DNA of 42,315 nt from Flexilinea sp. Lineage in GTDB: Bacteria > Chloroflexota > Anaerolineae > Anaerolineales > Anaerolineaceae. The position numbers and the translations under genes were made by a program. Below are positions 17,563-24,418 of the stretch, one piece after another. How positions within the stretch are numbered: position 1 is the first letter of the stretch; the number at the start of each line of letters is the position of its first letter. The notes beneath the pieces were generated by a model that saw nothing but the letters and a program-made list of their open reading frames with translations, had not been told where the DNA came from and made no database searches. The stretch spans positions 1-42,315 of the forward strand of contig JASBYO010000010.1 in NCBI GenBank assembly GCA_029983925.1, read 5' to 3'.

Positions 17563-17568
17563 TATAAT
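17563..17568 (+). promoter_or_regulatory. -10 box giving a leaderless mRNA
   Basis: TATAAT lies only eight bases before ATG 17577, so the normal start of transcription would fall on or next to the A of the ATG. There is no Shine-Dalgarno sequence. The -35 is not recognisable. Confidence 0.5.
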
Positions 17569-17576
17569 TTTCTTTT

Positions 17577-18602
17577 ATGAAGAATCGGAATTCGATCTTT
17601 TTCCATCTTATTAGCGCTTTCTGCTTCCTGGCCGTCGTCTTTTTTTCCGCGGTTCTCTGCCCGGCTGAAGCTCAAAGCGCGAACGACTTGATTCAAGCCG
17701 TAAACGCGCTGCGGACGCAGAACGGCCTGGAGCCGTATACGGTTGACGGCGGTTTAAACGCCGCCGCGCAGGCGCACAGCGAATACCAGGCCTCGATCCA
17801 ACAGACGACGCACAACCGCGCCGACGGATCGCAAATCCCGGCGCGCTCGGAGAACGTATGCGGCGGGGCGGGCGTCACCGCGTCGTATTGCGTCACCGCT
17901 ATGTGGACCGACGAACTCCATCTTTATACCATGATCGGACTCGATTCCGGAACCGTCGGCGCGGGTTACGCTTTATCCGCGAACGAAGTCCCCTATTATA
18001 CGCTCCTCGTCAACAGCCAAGGCGCCGATACGGGACTCAACGTTCCGAAAAATCCGACGAACCCGTCGCAACCGCAATCGCAGGTCGGGGCTAATCTAAA
18101 CGCGGGCGACGCGGAAATAGATATTTTGGCCGCGCCGGTTCAACCGGGCGAGTTCGCAACCAGCACGGCGCAGCTTGACGGTTCCATCTATCATATCGTT
18201 CAAGCCAACGAGACGCTTTGGACGATCGCGATCAACTACGGCACGACCATCGCTCAAATTCAGGCGATGAACAACATGAGCGGGGAAGATACTTCGGTCA
18301 CCGCCGGGCAGCGGATTCTGATCGTTTACGGCGGAACGCCGGTTTCCGATACGCTGACGCCGACCGTGACGCCGCCGCCGGCGACGAATACCCCGCGCGC
18401 GACGTCGACGATAACCGCAACGCTGCCGCCGCTCGATTCTCCGACGCCGACGATAACGCTGACGCCTACGCCGGGCCCGATGATCCAATATATTTCTTTT
18501 TTTGACGAGCCGGAAGCGCGTTATTTAGGTTTCGCTCTGGTAGTCTTATGCGGTCTTGGGCTGCTCTTTACTTGGATTTTTGGGTTCCTGCGTGAACGAT
18601 AG
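17577..18602 (+). CDS. secreted CAP-domain/LysM protein with C-terminal membrane anchor
   Basis: 341 residues. A signal peptide (about 1-33, ending AEAQ) is followed by a CAP/SCP domain (about 35-150). It keeps the family's cave residues: His in QAHSEYQ, Glu in SENV and His in ELHLYT. A LysM domain (about 203-252, YHIVQANETLWTIAINYGTT) binds peptidoglycan-type glycans. A Thr/Pro-rich linker (TLTPTVTPPPAT and similar) and a C-terminal helix with a short basic tail (about 312-341) follow. The protein is thus outside, tethered to the membrane. Such TPT linkers are common in Anaerolineae. The related gene after it starts four bases past the stop, so the two form an operon. CAP domains have diverse roles; none is assigned. 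Confidence 0.85.
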   Translation: MKNRNSIFFHLISAFCFLAVVFFSAVLCPAEAQSANDLIQAVNALRTQNGLEPYTVDGGLNAAAQAHSEYQASIQQTTHNRADGSQIPARSENVCGGAGVTASYCVTAMWTDELHLYTMIGLDSGTVGAGYALSANEVPYYTLLVNSQGADTGLNVPKNPTNPSQPQSQVGANLNAGDAEIDILAAPVQPGEFATSTAQLDGSIYHIVQANETLWTIAINYGTTIAQIQAMNNMSGEDTSVTAGQRILIVYGGTPVSDTLTPTVTPPPATNTPRATSTITATLPPLDSPTPTITLTPTPGPMIQYISFFDEPEARYLGFALVVLCGLGLLFTWIFGFLRER

Positions 18603-18605
18603 GAC

Positions 18606-19742
18606 ATGAACGCGCGTCGGATCCTGGCCGTCTTTTCATTCGTCTTTTTCTTTCTTATCGCCGATCGCTCGTTCGTTCGCGCGGACGGAGAAACGGAAAT
18701 CCCGTCGATAACCGCGAATCCGGCGCATACCGCTACGCGCGTTCCTTCCGTCACGCCGACGCGCGAGTTAACCGCCGCCGAACTTGAAATTCGCGAGAAC
18801 GAAGCTTACGTCGAAAAATTGTTGAACGAAATTAATCTGCTGCGCGAAAAATACGATCGTCCGGCGTTAATCCCGGACCCCGCGCTCCAGCAGGTCGCAA
18901 ACGATCAGGCGGCCTGGTTCGCGCGTTCCAATAAACTTAGCGAACGGACGAAAGATAATCGGACGCTGAAAGCCTTAGCGCAGGATTATAAATATGCCGG
19001 CGGGGCGTCGTTCGCGGTTCGGCAGAATTCGGCGATGGTCTGGAAGACGACGCCGACCGATTACGTCATCGATAAGATCTGGTTCTCAAGCGTCAGCGAA
19101 CGCGCGAAACTCTTGAGCGCCGATTATCTTCATGCCGGGATCGCGACGGTCGTTATCAACAACCGCCGCTTTATCGCGCTCGTGACCGGAAAGCTCGCCA
19201 ACGGCGCGCTGACGTATACGCCGCTCCCGACGATTGATAACGCGACGCCTGTTCCGATCGAAGAACTCGGCGATTTAGAGCTTCCGCCGGCTGAAAATCC
19301 GGTTATCACGTCGACGCCGGCGTCGGACGGTTCGATCGCGCATGTCGTTCTGAAAGGGCAAACGCTGTCCGAAATCGCCTATGCTTACGAATCCGGATGG
19401 AACGGGATTGCGCTGCTGAATAATTTAGACTTGGAAAATCCGCTTATTTATGAAGGCGATTTGATTCTGATTTGTCCGCGCTTTACCGATACGGTTACGC
19501 CGACGGTCACGGGTACGCCGATCCCCCCGACGCGGACCCCGCGCCCGACCTATACGCTCGCTCCCGGGGAAACGCCCCGGAATCAAAACGAACTTCACGG
19601 CGGTACGCCAGTCCCGCCGCCGGGCGGATTCGTCAATTCGCTCTACGGGCGTTTGGATCGGTTTAAAGTTCCCGTCGCCTGGGCGCTGATTATCGCCTCC
19701 GCTCTGGGGCTGACGCTGGCGTTTGTCTGCCGAAAAAACTGA
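18606..19742 (+). CDS. second CAP-like/LysM membrane-anchored protein, degenerate CAP
   Basis: 378 residues with the same architecture as its neighbour: signal peptide (about 1-27), TPT-type linker, CAP-like domain (about 60-205), LysM (about 244-292, AHVVLKGQTLSEIAYAYE), Thr/Pro-rich linker and C-terminal helix (about 355-375) ending in RKN. The CAP-like part keeps the helical start (LLNEINLLREKYDRPAL) and the closing strand (RRFIALVTGK), but lacks the His, Glu and His cave residues of the preceding protein. It is therefore probably a non-catalytic relative that arose by tandem duplication. ATG 18606 comes four bases after the upstream stop; AGGA just before it is a weak ribosome site, so translation may be coupled. 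Confidence 0.8.
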   Translation: MNARRILAVFSFVFFFLIADRSFVRADGETEIPSITANPAHTATRVPSVTPTRELTAAELEIRENEAYVEKLLNEINLLREKYDRPALIPDPALQQVANDQAAWFARSNKLSERTKDNRTLKALAQDYKYAGGASFAVRQNSAMVWKTTPTDYVIDKIWFSSVSERAKLLSADYLHAGIATVVINNRRFIALVTGKLANGALTYTPLPTIDNATPVPIEELGDLELPPAENPVITSTPASDGSIAHVVLKGQTLSEIAYAYESGWNGIALLNNLDLENPLIYEGDLILICPRFTDTVTPTVTGTPIPPTRTPRPTYTLAPGETPRNQNELHGGTPVPPPGGFVNSLYGRLDRFKVPVAWALIIASALGLTLAFVCRKN

Positions 19743-19786
19743 TATCCGGCCGCGAAAGAAGGCTTTTGTCCGTTCCTTTTTACAGG

Positions 19787-19792
19787 CATAAT
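19787..19792 (+). promoter_or_regulatory. -10-like CATAAT before the LiaF-like gene
   Basis: CATAAT lies 18 bases before ATG 19811, and no Shine-Dalgarno sequence is present. The predicted leader is only about ten bases. An in-frame TTG at 19766 would lie upstream of this box. Confidence 0.35.
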
Positions 19793-19810
19793 AATTGCAC
19801 GCTTGACGAT

Positions 19811-20971
19811 ATGATTAGCGACCCGAACAATCTTTACCCGCCCGTCCGGCGGCCGAACCGCAACACGTTCCCGGTCGGATTGATCATTGCCGGCGGAATT
19901 CTTCAGCTGTACGCGTCCGGATTCGTCGGCGTTCCGAACCAGGACTTTCTGAACCGGGCTTGGGCAGTATTGGTCGTCGCCGCGGGCGTCGATTTCCTTA
20001 TCCTTCAAAAAAGATTTATCAGCGGATCCGTGCTGACGCTCCTCGGCGGGATTTTGCTGGTCTTGAATTTCGGCGGCGCGGACGTTGAACCGCTGCGGGC
20101 GCTGTTTATTCGGTTTTGGCCGTTATTGCTGATCGCTTACGGGATCGATATCTTCCTCCGTTCGCAGGTCGTCGGCGCGATCGTATCGTTCGTTTTTGTC
20201 GGCGGCGCGATTTTGATCGCGATTCTGGTCACGAACGGTATCCTGACGCTGCCGAATGTGACGCTGCCGAAAACGCTGACGGCGGGAAATTTTTCTTCCG
20301 GATTTTCCGTTTCCGGCGGCCGGAATACGGTTTCCTATCCCTATCCGGATCAGCAAGCCGCAAAATTGACGGTACGCGCGCCGAGCGGAAAGCTTGATTT
20401 GCGCGGAGATACCTTAAACGAGGATATCGCGCTTGTCGGATCGGTAAAAGTTTCCGCCGGGGAAACGTTCGTCGAAGAAAGCGACGATTCCGGTGCGGTC
20501 GCTTCATATTCGCTCGTCGGGGAAAAAAACGGTTCGGGAAAACTCGAATTCGGTCAGGCGCAGCGAACCGATGCCGTTTGGGAGATCAAAGTTAACGAAA
20601 ATTTACCGCTGACGTTGGAAACGACGATGGAAAACGGATATCAACTGATCAATCTTTCGCGATTAGCGCTGAATTCGGCGTCGATTACGTCTTCCGGCGG
20701 GAAAATCGACGTGCTTTTACCGTATCAGGCGGCGGGAGGCGTTTTTTTAGATTGTCAAAACGGGGACATGCGCGTTTTTATTCCGCGCGGCGTTTCCGCG
20801 TTTTTTACCGTACCGAACGGGGCAAACGTCGTTTATCCGGAGACTTATGTTCGGAACGGGACCCAAATCTACCCGAACGGGGATCTCGTCGCTGTTTCGA
20901 GCGAATATCAGGTCAACGTCAACGCTATGGCGGCGAACGGTTCAATTACGGTTGTGATATCCGAGAATTAA
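19811..20971 (+). CDS. LiaF/toast-rack type membrane stress protein
   Basis: 386 residues. The N-terminal 130 residues hold about four closely packed helices of the LiaI/LiaF-like transmembrane type (GLIIAGGILQLYASG, WAVLVVAAGVDFLI, LTLLGGILLVLNFG). A long beta-rich domain follows (about 140-386) with repeated short strands, as in DUF2154/toast-rack domains of LiaF proteins. LiaF-like proteins sense or modulate cell-envelope stress. ATG 19811 is chosen because it starts the conserved part and lies downstream of the -10. It follows the two LysM proteins and converges with cdsA, overlapping that gene's end by 26 bases on the other strand. No sensor kinase lies next to it, so a LiaFSR system is not shown. 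Confidence 0.72.
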   Translation: MISDPNNLYPPVRRPNRNTFPVGLIIAGGILQLYASGFVGVPNQDFLNRAWAVLVVAAGVDFLILQKRFISGSVLTLLGGILLVLNFGGADVEPLRALFIRFWPLLLIAYGIDIFLRSQVVGAIVSFVFVGGAILIAILVTNGILTLPNVTLPKTLTAGNFSSGFSVSGGRNTVSYPYPDQQAAKLTVRAPSGKLDLRGDTLNEDIALVGSVKVSAGETFVEESDDSGAVASYSLVGEKNGSGKLEFGQAQRTDAVWEIKVNENLPLTLETTMENGYQLINLSRLALNSASITSSGGKIDVLLPYQAAGGVFLDCQNGDMRVFIPRGVSAFFTVPNGANVVYPETYVRNGTQIYPNGDLVAVSSEYQVNVNAMAANGSITVVISEN

Positions 20972-21809
20972 CGATTTCGTAAAACCAGAAAGCGATCGGC
21001 ATCGAGAACAAGATTGAATCGAGCCGGTCTAATATGCCGCCGTGTCCGGGGATCAGGTTCGAAGAATCCTTAACGGCGAACGAGCGTTTCAACATGCTTT
21101 CGCCAAAGTCGCCGAACGGACAGATCACGGATACGGCCGTCGCGAACAGCAGCGTTATATTCCGCGTCATCAGCTGCGAAACGGCGGGAACGAGCCTATG
21201 GCCGAGAAACGCGATCCCGACCGCAAAAACGATTCCCCCGAAATATCCTTCCCAAGTTTTTTTCGGGCTGACACGCGTGAACATGTGATGGCGGCCGAAC
21301 AAGCGCCCGAAACAAAACGCGCCGATATCGGCCGAAAACGTGATAAACAGCGTGAACACGACCCAGACGAGCCCCTGATCCAGCTGACGCAGCGCGATCA
21401 GATAGGATCCGAGCCAGCCGAGATAAACGACTCCGGTTACCAGCGTCGCGAACCCGATCGCAGCCGCGTCGTTTCCGCGCTCGAACGATGAAACGCTGTA
21501 AACCATTGAGAGCATGAAGCATAACGAAAAAAGCCGCCAGCTCCAGTAAAATCCGAAGAAATAGCGGCAGAGGCACATAATCACGACCATGGCCACCATG
21601 AAAATCGTCGAGGTTCGATTGGCGGGATTATGAAGATAAAGGTGATTAAACTCCCAGGCTCCGAGCGCGAGGACAACGGTCGCAACGACTAAAAATAACG
21701 CTCCGCCGATATATACGACGACGCAGAGCGCCGGGATCAGGATTACAGAGGTGATGATCCGCTGCTGCAGGTTTGTTAAATTACGGATTGTTTTCGGATA
21801 ATTTTCCAA
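20946..21809 (-). CDS. cdsA: phosphatidate cytidylyltransferase
   Basis: 287 residues from the proposed start. It makes CDP-diacylglycerol from phosphatidate and CTP for phospholipid synthesis in the membrane. About eight helices are visible. The C-terminal signature is intact: SMLKRSFAVKDSSNLIPGHG, then GILDRLDS. The frame is open far upstream inside uppS. I place the start at TTG 21809 because AAGAGA precedes it and the length then fits the family; it overlaps the uppS end by 29 bases. An initiation site further inside is possible. The gene order frr-uppS-cdsA is the common bacterial one. The 3' end overlaps the convergent LiaF-like gene. Confidence 0.9.
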   Translation of the reverse strand: MENYPKTIRNLTNLQQRIITSVILIPALCVVVYIGGALFLVVATVVLALGAWEFNHLYLHNPANRTSTIFMVAMVVIMCLCRYFFGFYWSWRLFSLCFMLSMVYSVSSFERGNDAAAIGFATLVTGVVYLGWLGSYLIALRQLDQGLVWVVFTLFITFSADIGAFCFGRLFGRHHMFTRVSPKKTWEGYFGGIVFAVGIAFLGHRLVPAVSQLMTRNITLLFATAVSVICPFGDFGESMLKRSFAVKDSSNLIPGHGGILDRLDSILFSMPIAFWFYEIVNSRISQP

Positions 21810-22512
21810 AGCGGCGATCTCTTTTCGCGTAACGTTCGATCGATGCGCGCAACTCTTCCGCGCCGAAATCAGGCCAAAGCGTTTCCGGGAAGTCCCATTC
21901 CGCATAGGCGCTCTGCCAAATCAGGAAGTTCGAAACGCGGTATTCGCCGCTCGTCCGAATCACTAAATCGGGATCCGGCGTTCCCGCGGTAAAAAGGTTT
22001 GCGGAGATCGTTTTTTCCGTAATCGCCTCCGCGGGGACGCCCGCCGCGACGATCTTACGAACCGCATGCATAATTTCGTTTCGGCCGCCGTAATTCAGCC
22101 CGACGGACAGGATCAGACGCCGGTTGTCTTTTGAACGTTCGACGGCCTGATCGATTTTTTCGAGCAGATCGGCGCCCATTCCTTCCCGCTGGCCGATATG
22201 CTGAATTTTTACGCCTTCCCGGATCAATTCGCCGATCTCGTTCGCGAACGCCTCATGGAACAATTGCATCAAACCGGAAAGCTCCTCCTGCGGACGGCCC
22301 CAGTTTTCGGTCGAAAAGGCGTAAATCGTCAAATACTGAACGCCGAAAGTTACGCAGGCCCTGATAATCCGGCGCAGGTTTTCCGTTCCCTGCCGATGAC
22401 CGAAAATGCGCGGAAGGCCGCGTTTCTTCGCCCATCGGCCGTTCCCGTCCATGATAATCGCGATATGACGCGGAATTCGTTCCGGGGGCAGGTTTAACCC
22501 AGCTTCAGTCAT
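21781..22512 (-). CDS. uppS: undecaprenyl diphosphate synthase (cis-prenyltransferase)
   Basis: 243 residues, a typical length. It elongates farnesyl diphosphate with isopentenyl units to the C55 lipid carrier needed for peptidoglycan and other glycans. The substrate site is complete: IIMDGNGRWAKKRG with catalytic Asp22, GHRQG, the YAFSTENW segment, and the C-terminal RTSGEYRVSNFLIWQSAY with its Arg and Ser. AAGGAC precedes the ATG. It starts nine bases after the frr stop and overlaps cdsA, so all three are one transcript. Its product would also feed polyprenyl-phosphate sugar donors for GT-C enzymes like those at 231-7283. Confidence 0.96.
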   Translation of the reverse strand: MTEAGLNLPPERIPRHIAIIMDGNGRWAKKRGLPRIFGHRQGTENLRRIIRACVTFGVQYLTIYAFSTENWGRPQEELSGLMQLFHEAFANEIGELIREGVKIQHIGQREGMGADLLEKIDQAVERSKDNRRLILSVGLNYGGRNEIMHAVRKIVAAGVPAEAITEKTISANLFTAGTPDPDLVIRTSGEYRVSNFLIWQSAYAEWDFPETLWPDFGAEELRASIERYAKRDRRFGKLSENNP

Positions 22513-22521
22513 GATCCGTCC

Positions 22522-23079
22522 TTAGACTTCCATGATTTCGACTTCTTTTTTCTTCCCGATCGTTTCGACTTCGGCGACCATCTTGTCGGTCAGCTTCTGA
22601 AGCTTATCTTCGCCTTTCTTGAGATCGTCTTCGGAAACGAGCTTTTCTTTCTCGGCGTCCTTCATGTCCCGAACCGCGTCCCGGCGGACGTTCCGGATCG
22701 CTACGCGCGCTTCTTCCAGCCGGGTGTTGACGATTTTCATTAAATCTTTACGCCGCTGCTCTGTTAAGGGCGGGAGCATCAGGCGAATCGATTTTCCGTC
22801 GTTGCTCGGGGTCAGGCCCAGATCCGAGGACTGGATAACCTTTTCCATCGCGCGGATCATCGAAGCGTCGAACGGGCGGATCAGGATCGTCCGCGCGTCC
22901 GGGATACTGATCGTCGAAACCTGATTAAACGGCGTTGCCGCTCCGTAATAATCGATTTCAAGCCGTTCTACCAGCGCCGGCGTCGCGCGCCCGGTCCGAA
23001 TCCCTTCCAAGTCGGTTTTCAGGACGGATAAAGCGCCTTTCATTCTTCCTTCAGCGTCATTAAGGATATCTTGGATCAT
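22522..23079 (-). CDS. frr: ribosome recycling factor
   Basis: 185 residues, exactly the family size. With EF-G it splits the post-termination ribosome. The N-terminus LKTDLEGIRTGRATPALVER contains the conserved Arg of the three-helix bundle. Domain II follows (PFNQVSTISIPDARTILIRPFD), then the long returning helices (LPPLTEQRRKDLMKIV). GAGGAA precedes the ATG. In many bacteria pyrH lies just before frr; here two unknown membrane proteins do. A TATAAT on the minus strand at 23198-23193 and a small hairpin (23113-23128) lie in the leader, so frr-uppS-cdsA can be transcribed from its own promoter. Confidence 0.96.
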   Translation of the reverse strand: MIQDILNDAEGRMKGALSVLKTDLEGIRTGRATPALVERLEIDYYGAATPFNQVSTISIPDARTILIRPFDASMIRAMEKVIQSSDLGLTPSNDGKSIRLMLPPLTEQRRKDLMKIVNTRLEEARVAIRNVRRDAVRDMKDAEKEKLVSEDDLKKGEDKLQKLTDKMVAEVETIGKKKEVEIMEV

Positions 23080-23192
23080 GTCTATTCCTCAAACTTTCAG
23101 GTGGTTGATTTTGAAGCCTGACGGCTTCGTTGATTCTGGTTTCCGACGGAGGCGATTCCGCGTTTTCGTCGCCTGAATTGTTCGCCTTCCCT

Positions 23193-23198
23193 ATTATA
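23193..23198 (-). promoter_or_regulatory. -10 box before frr
   Basis: TATAAT reads on the minus strand, about 114 bases before the frr ATG. The leader holds the hairpin GAAGCC/GGCTTC (23113-23128). No clear -35. Confidence 0.4.
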
Positions 23199-23240
23199 CC
23201 TGTTCCGTCGGATTCTAACGATCCGGCCGGAAATCCCGGC

Positions 23241-23714
23241 TTATCCGCCGTCCGGAATCCCGATCATGAAGTCGCTTCCGGGCGCGTCGGTCGGGAAAAC
23301 TTCAACCGGCGCGCCGGACGCGGGCGGAAGCGCCGGGTTCGACGGTTCGCCGCCGATTGCCTGCAAGTATACGTCGAGATGATTGACCAAATCGCGGACG
23401 GATTCGGCGGAGGCGAAATAGCGGCTGTCCGATTCAATTTCAAATTGCAGGATGCGCAAATCGTTGATATCCGGCTTTTCCAGAAGCGCGTTAACGCGCG
23501 CCGCCGCTCGTCCGATATCGGCGTTTGAGGAAAAAGCGTCGGCGATCAGGACGAAATAATCTTTCTTTAAATCGCGATGCAGCGAGGCGGGATTGATATC
23601 GTAATATTCGAGCGGAAGCACGGTGCAGCTGGCGATATACGCCAGAATAAAGCCGATCGTCAATCCGGTCAGTAAATAAAGTTTGCTTCCGCGTCCCGAT
23701 TTAACCATGCTCAT
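23241..23714 (-). CDS. single-helix membrane protein, paralogue of its upstream neighbour
   Basis: 157 residues. One transmembrane helix (about 12-34) near the N-terminus ends in VLPLEYYDINP. A soluble helical domain (LHRDLKKDYFVLIADAF..., about 44-115) and a Pro/Ala-rich tail with a TDAP motif follow. The pattern 'PL..Y.....L..D.K.DY' after the helix recurs in the preceding protein (23721-24371), so they look like a tandem duplication. ATG 23714 lies six bases after the upstream stop; a second ATG at 23708 is an alternative. The two genes precede frr-uppS-cdsA on the same strand. I recognise no named family. Confidence 0.72.
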   Translation of the reverse strand: MSMVKSGRGSKLYLLTGLTIGFILAYIASCTVLPLEYYDINPASLHRDLKKDYFVLIADAFSSNADIGRAAARVNALLEKPDINDLRILQFEIESDSRYFASAESVRDLVNHLDVYLQAIGGEPSNPALPPASGAPVEVFPTDAPGSDFMIGIPDGG

Positions 23715-23720
23715 ATTTCG

Positions 23721-24371
23721 TTAATCCCATGAAAACGGTTCGCCTGTCGGCGTTCTGAATCCTTCGCCCTGCGTCAGGAACGGTTCGCTTCCCGACGGCG
23801 CCCCGTTCGGATTCAGAAACGGATTATCGATTGCCGGCGCGTCGGTCGGATCCGCGGCCGGGGCTTCCAGGAACGGATTGTCGACTGTCGGCACGATCGG
23901 CGTCGGTAAGGCGTCGGACGGTTCCGGAGCCGCTTCGCCGATCTCGATAATCGGCGCCGGTTCCGCGGTCGGCGTTGAGGTCGATTGAAGCGGGTTGAAA
24001 TCGATATAAACTTCGTCCGGGCGTAAATTGTCTTCGGTTTGGCCGCTGATGACCGCGTTCAGCGCGTAAAGGATATCGACGTCGGATTCCGGGTAGCCTA
24101 ATTTTTCGGCGTTTTCGATCGCGCGCTTGATCGTCGCTTCGGTCGATTCCTCGTCAAGCCGGTCGAGCCGGATAATCGCGTCAAAACGCTTCCGGTCTTT
24201 ATGATAAACTTCCGCGACCATCAGGACATAATCCGTTTTGTAATCCTGACGAAGGTCATGATACGTCGAATCGATAATGCGCAGCGGGTAAACCATCCAC
24301 GCAAAATACAGCCCGATACCAAACCCGATCAGGATGACAACGAAAAACCAGAATCCGCGCGAACCCGTCAT
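23721..24371 (-). CDS. single-helix membrane protein with Pro-rich repeated tail
   Basis: 216 residues. A hydrophobic helix (about 6-28) ends in WMVYPLRIID. A charged helical domain follows (about 35-120: LRQDYKTDYVLMVAEVYHKDRKRFDAIIR...). The C-terminal part (130-216) is rich in Pro, Ala, Thr and Asp and repeats the short motif (D)NPFL twice, with a third variant EPFL. The membrane-proximal pattern matches the next gene, hence a paralogous pair. A TAGAAT box lies 11 bases before the ATG and no Shine-Dalgarno sequence is seen, so the mRNA may be nearly leaderless. Helical domains of this sort often scaffold partners at the membrane, but no function can be assigned. Confidence 0.72.
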   Translation of the reverse strand: MTGSRGFWFFVVILIGFGIGLYFAWMVYPLRIIDSTYHDLRQDYKTDYVLMVAEVYHKDRKRFDAIIRLDRLDEESTEATIKRAIENAEKLGYPESDVDILYALNAVISGQTEDNLRPDEVYIDFNPLQSTSTPTAEPAPIIEIGEAAPEPSDALPTPIVPTVDNPFLEAPAADPTDAPAIDNPFLNPNGAPSGSEPFLTQGEGFRTPTGEPFSWD

Positions 24372-24382
24372 AATTCAGTACC

Positions 24383-24388
24383 ATTCTA
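24383..24388 (-). promoter_or_regulatory. -10 box directly before the membrane-protein pair
   Basis: TAGAAT on the minus strand ends 11 bases before the ATG at 24371, predicting a leader of only about four bases. Confidence 0.4.
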
Positions 24389-24418
24389 TCAGATGTCAGG
24401 GCGTTGCCGGCCGATCGG

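Noticed and set aside
18346-18480. Repeated ACGCCGACG-like DNA as a tandem repeat or CRISPR-like array
   Set aside because: It simply encodes the Thr/Pro-rich linkers of the LysM proteins; there are no spacers and no fixed unit length.
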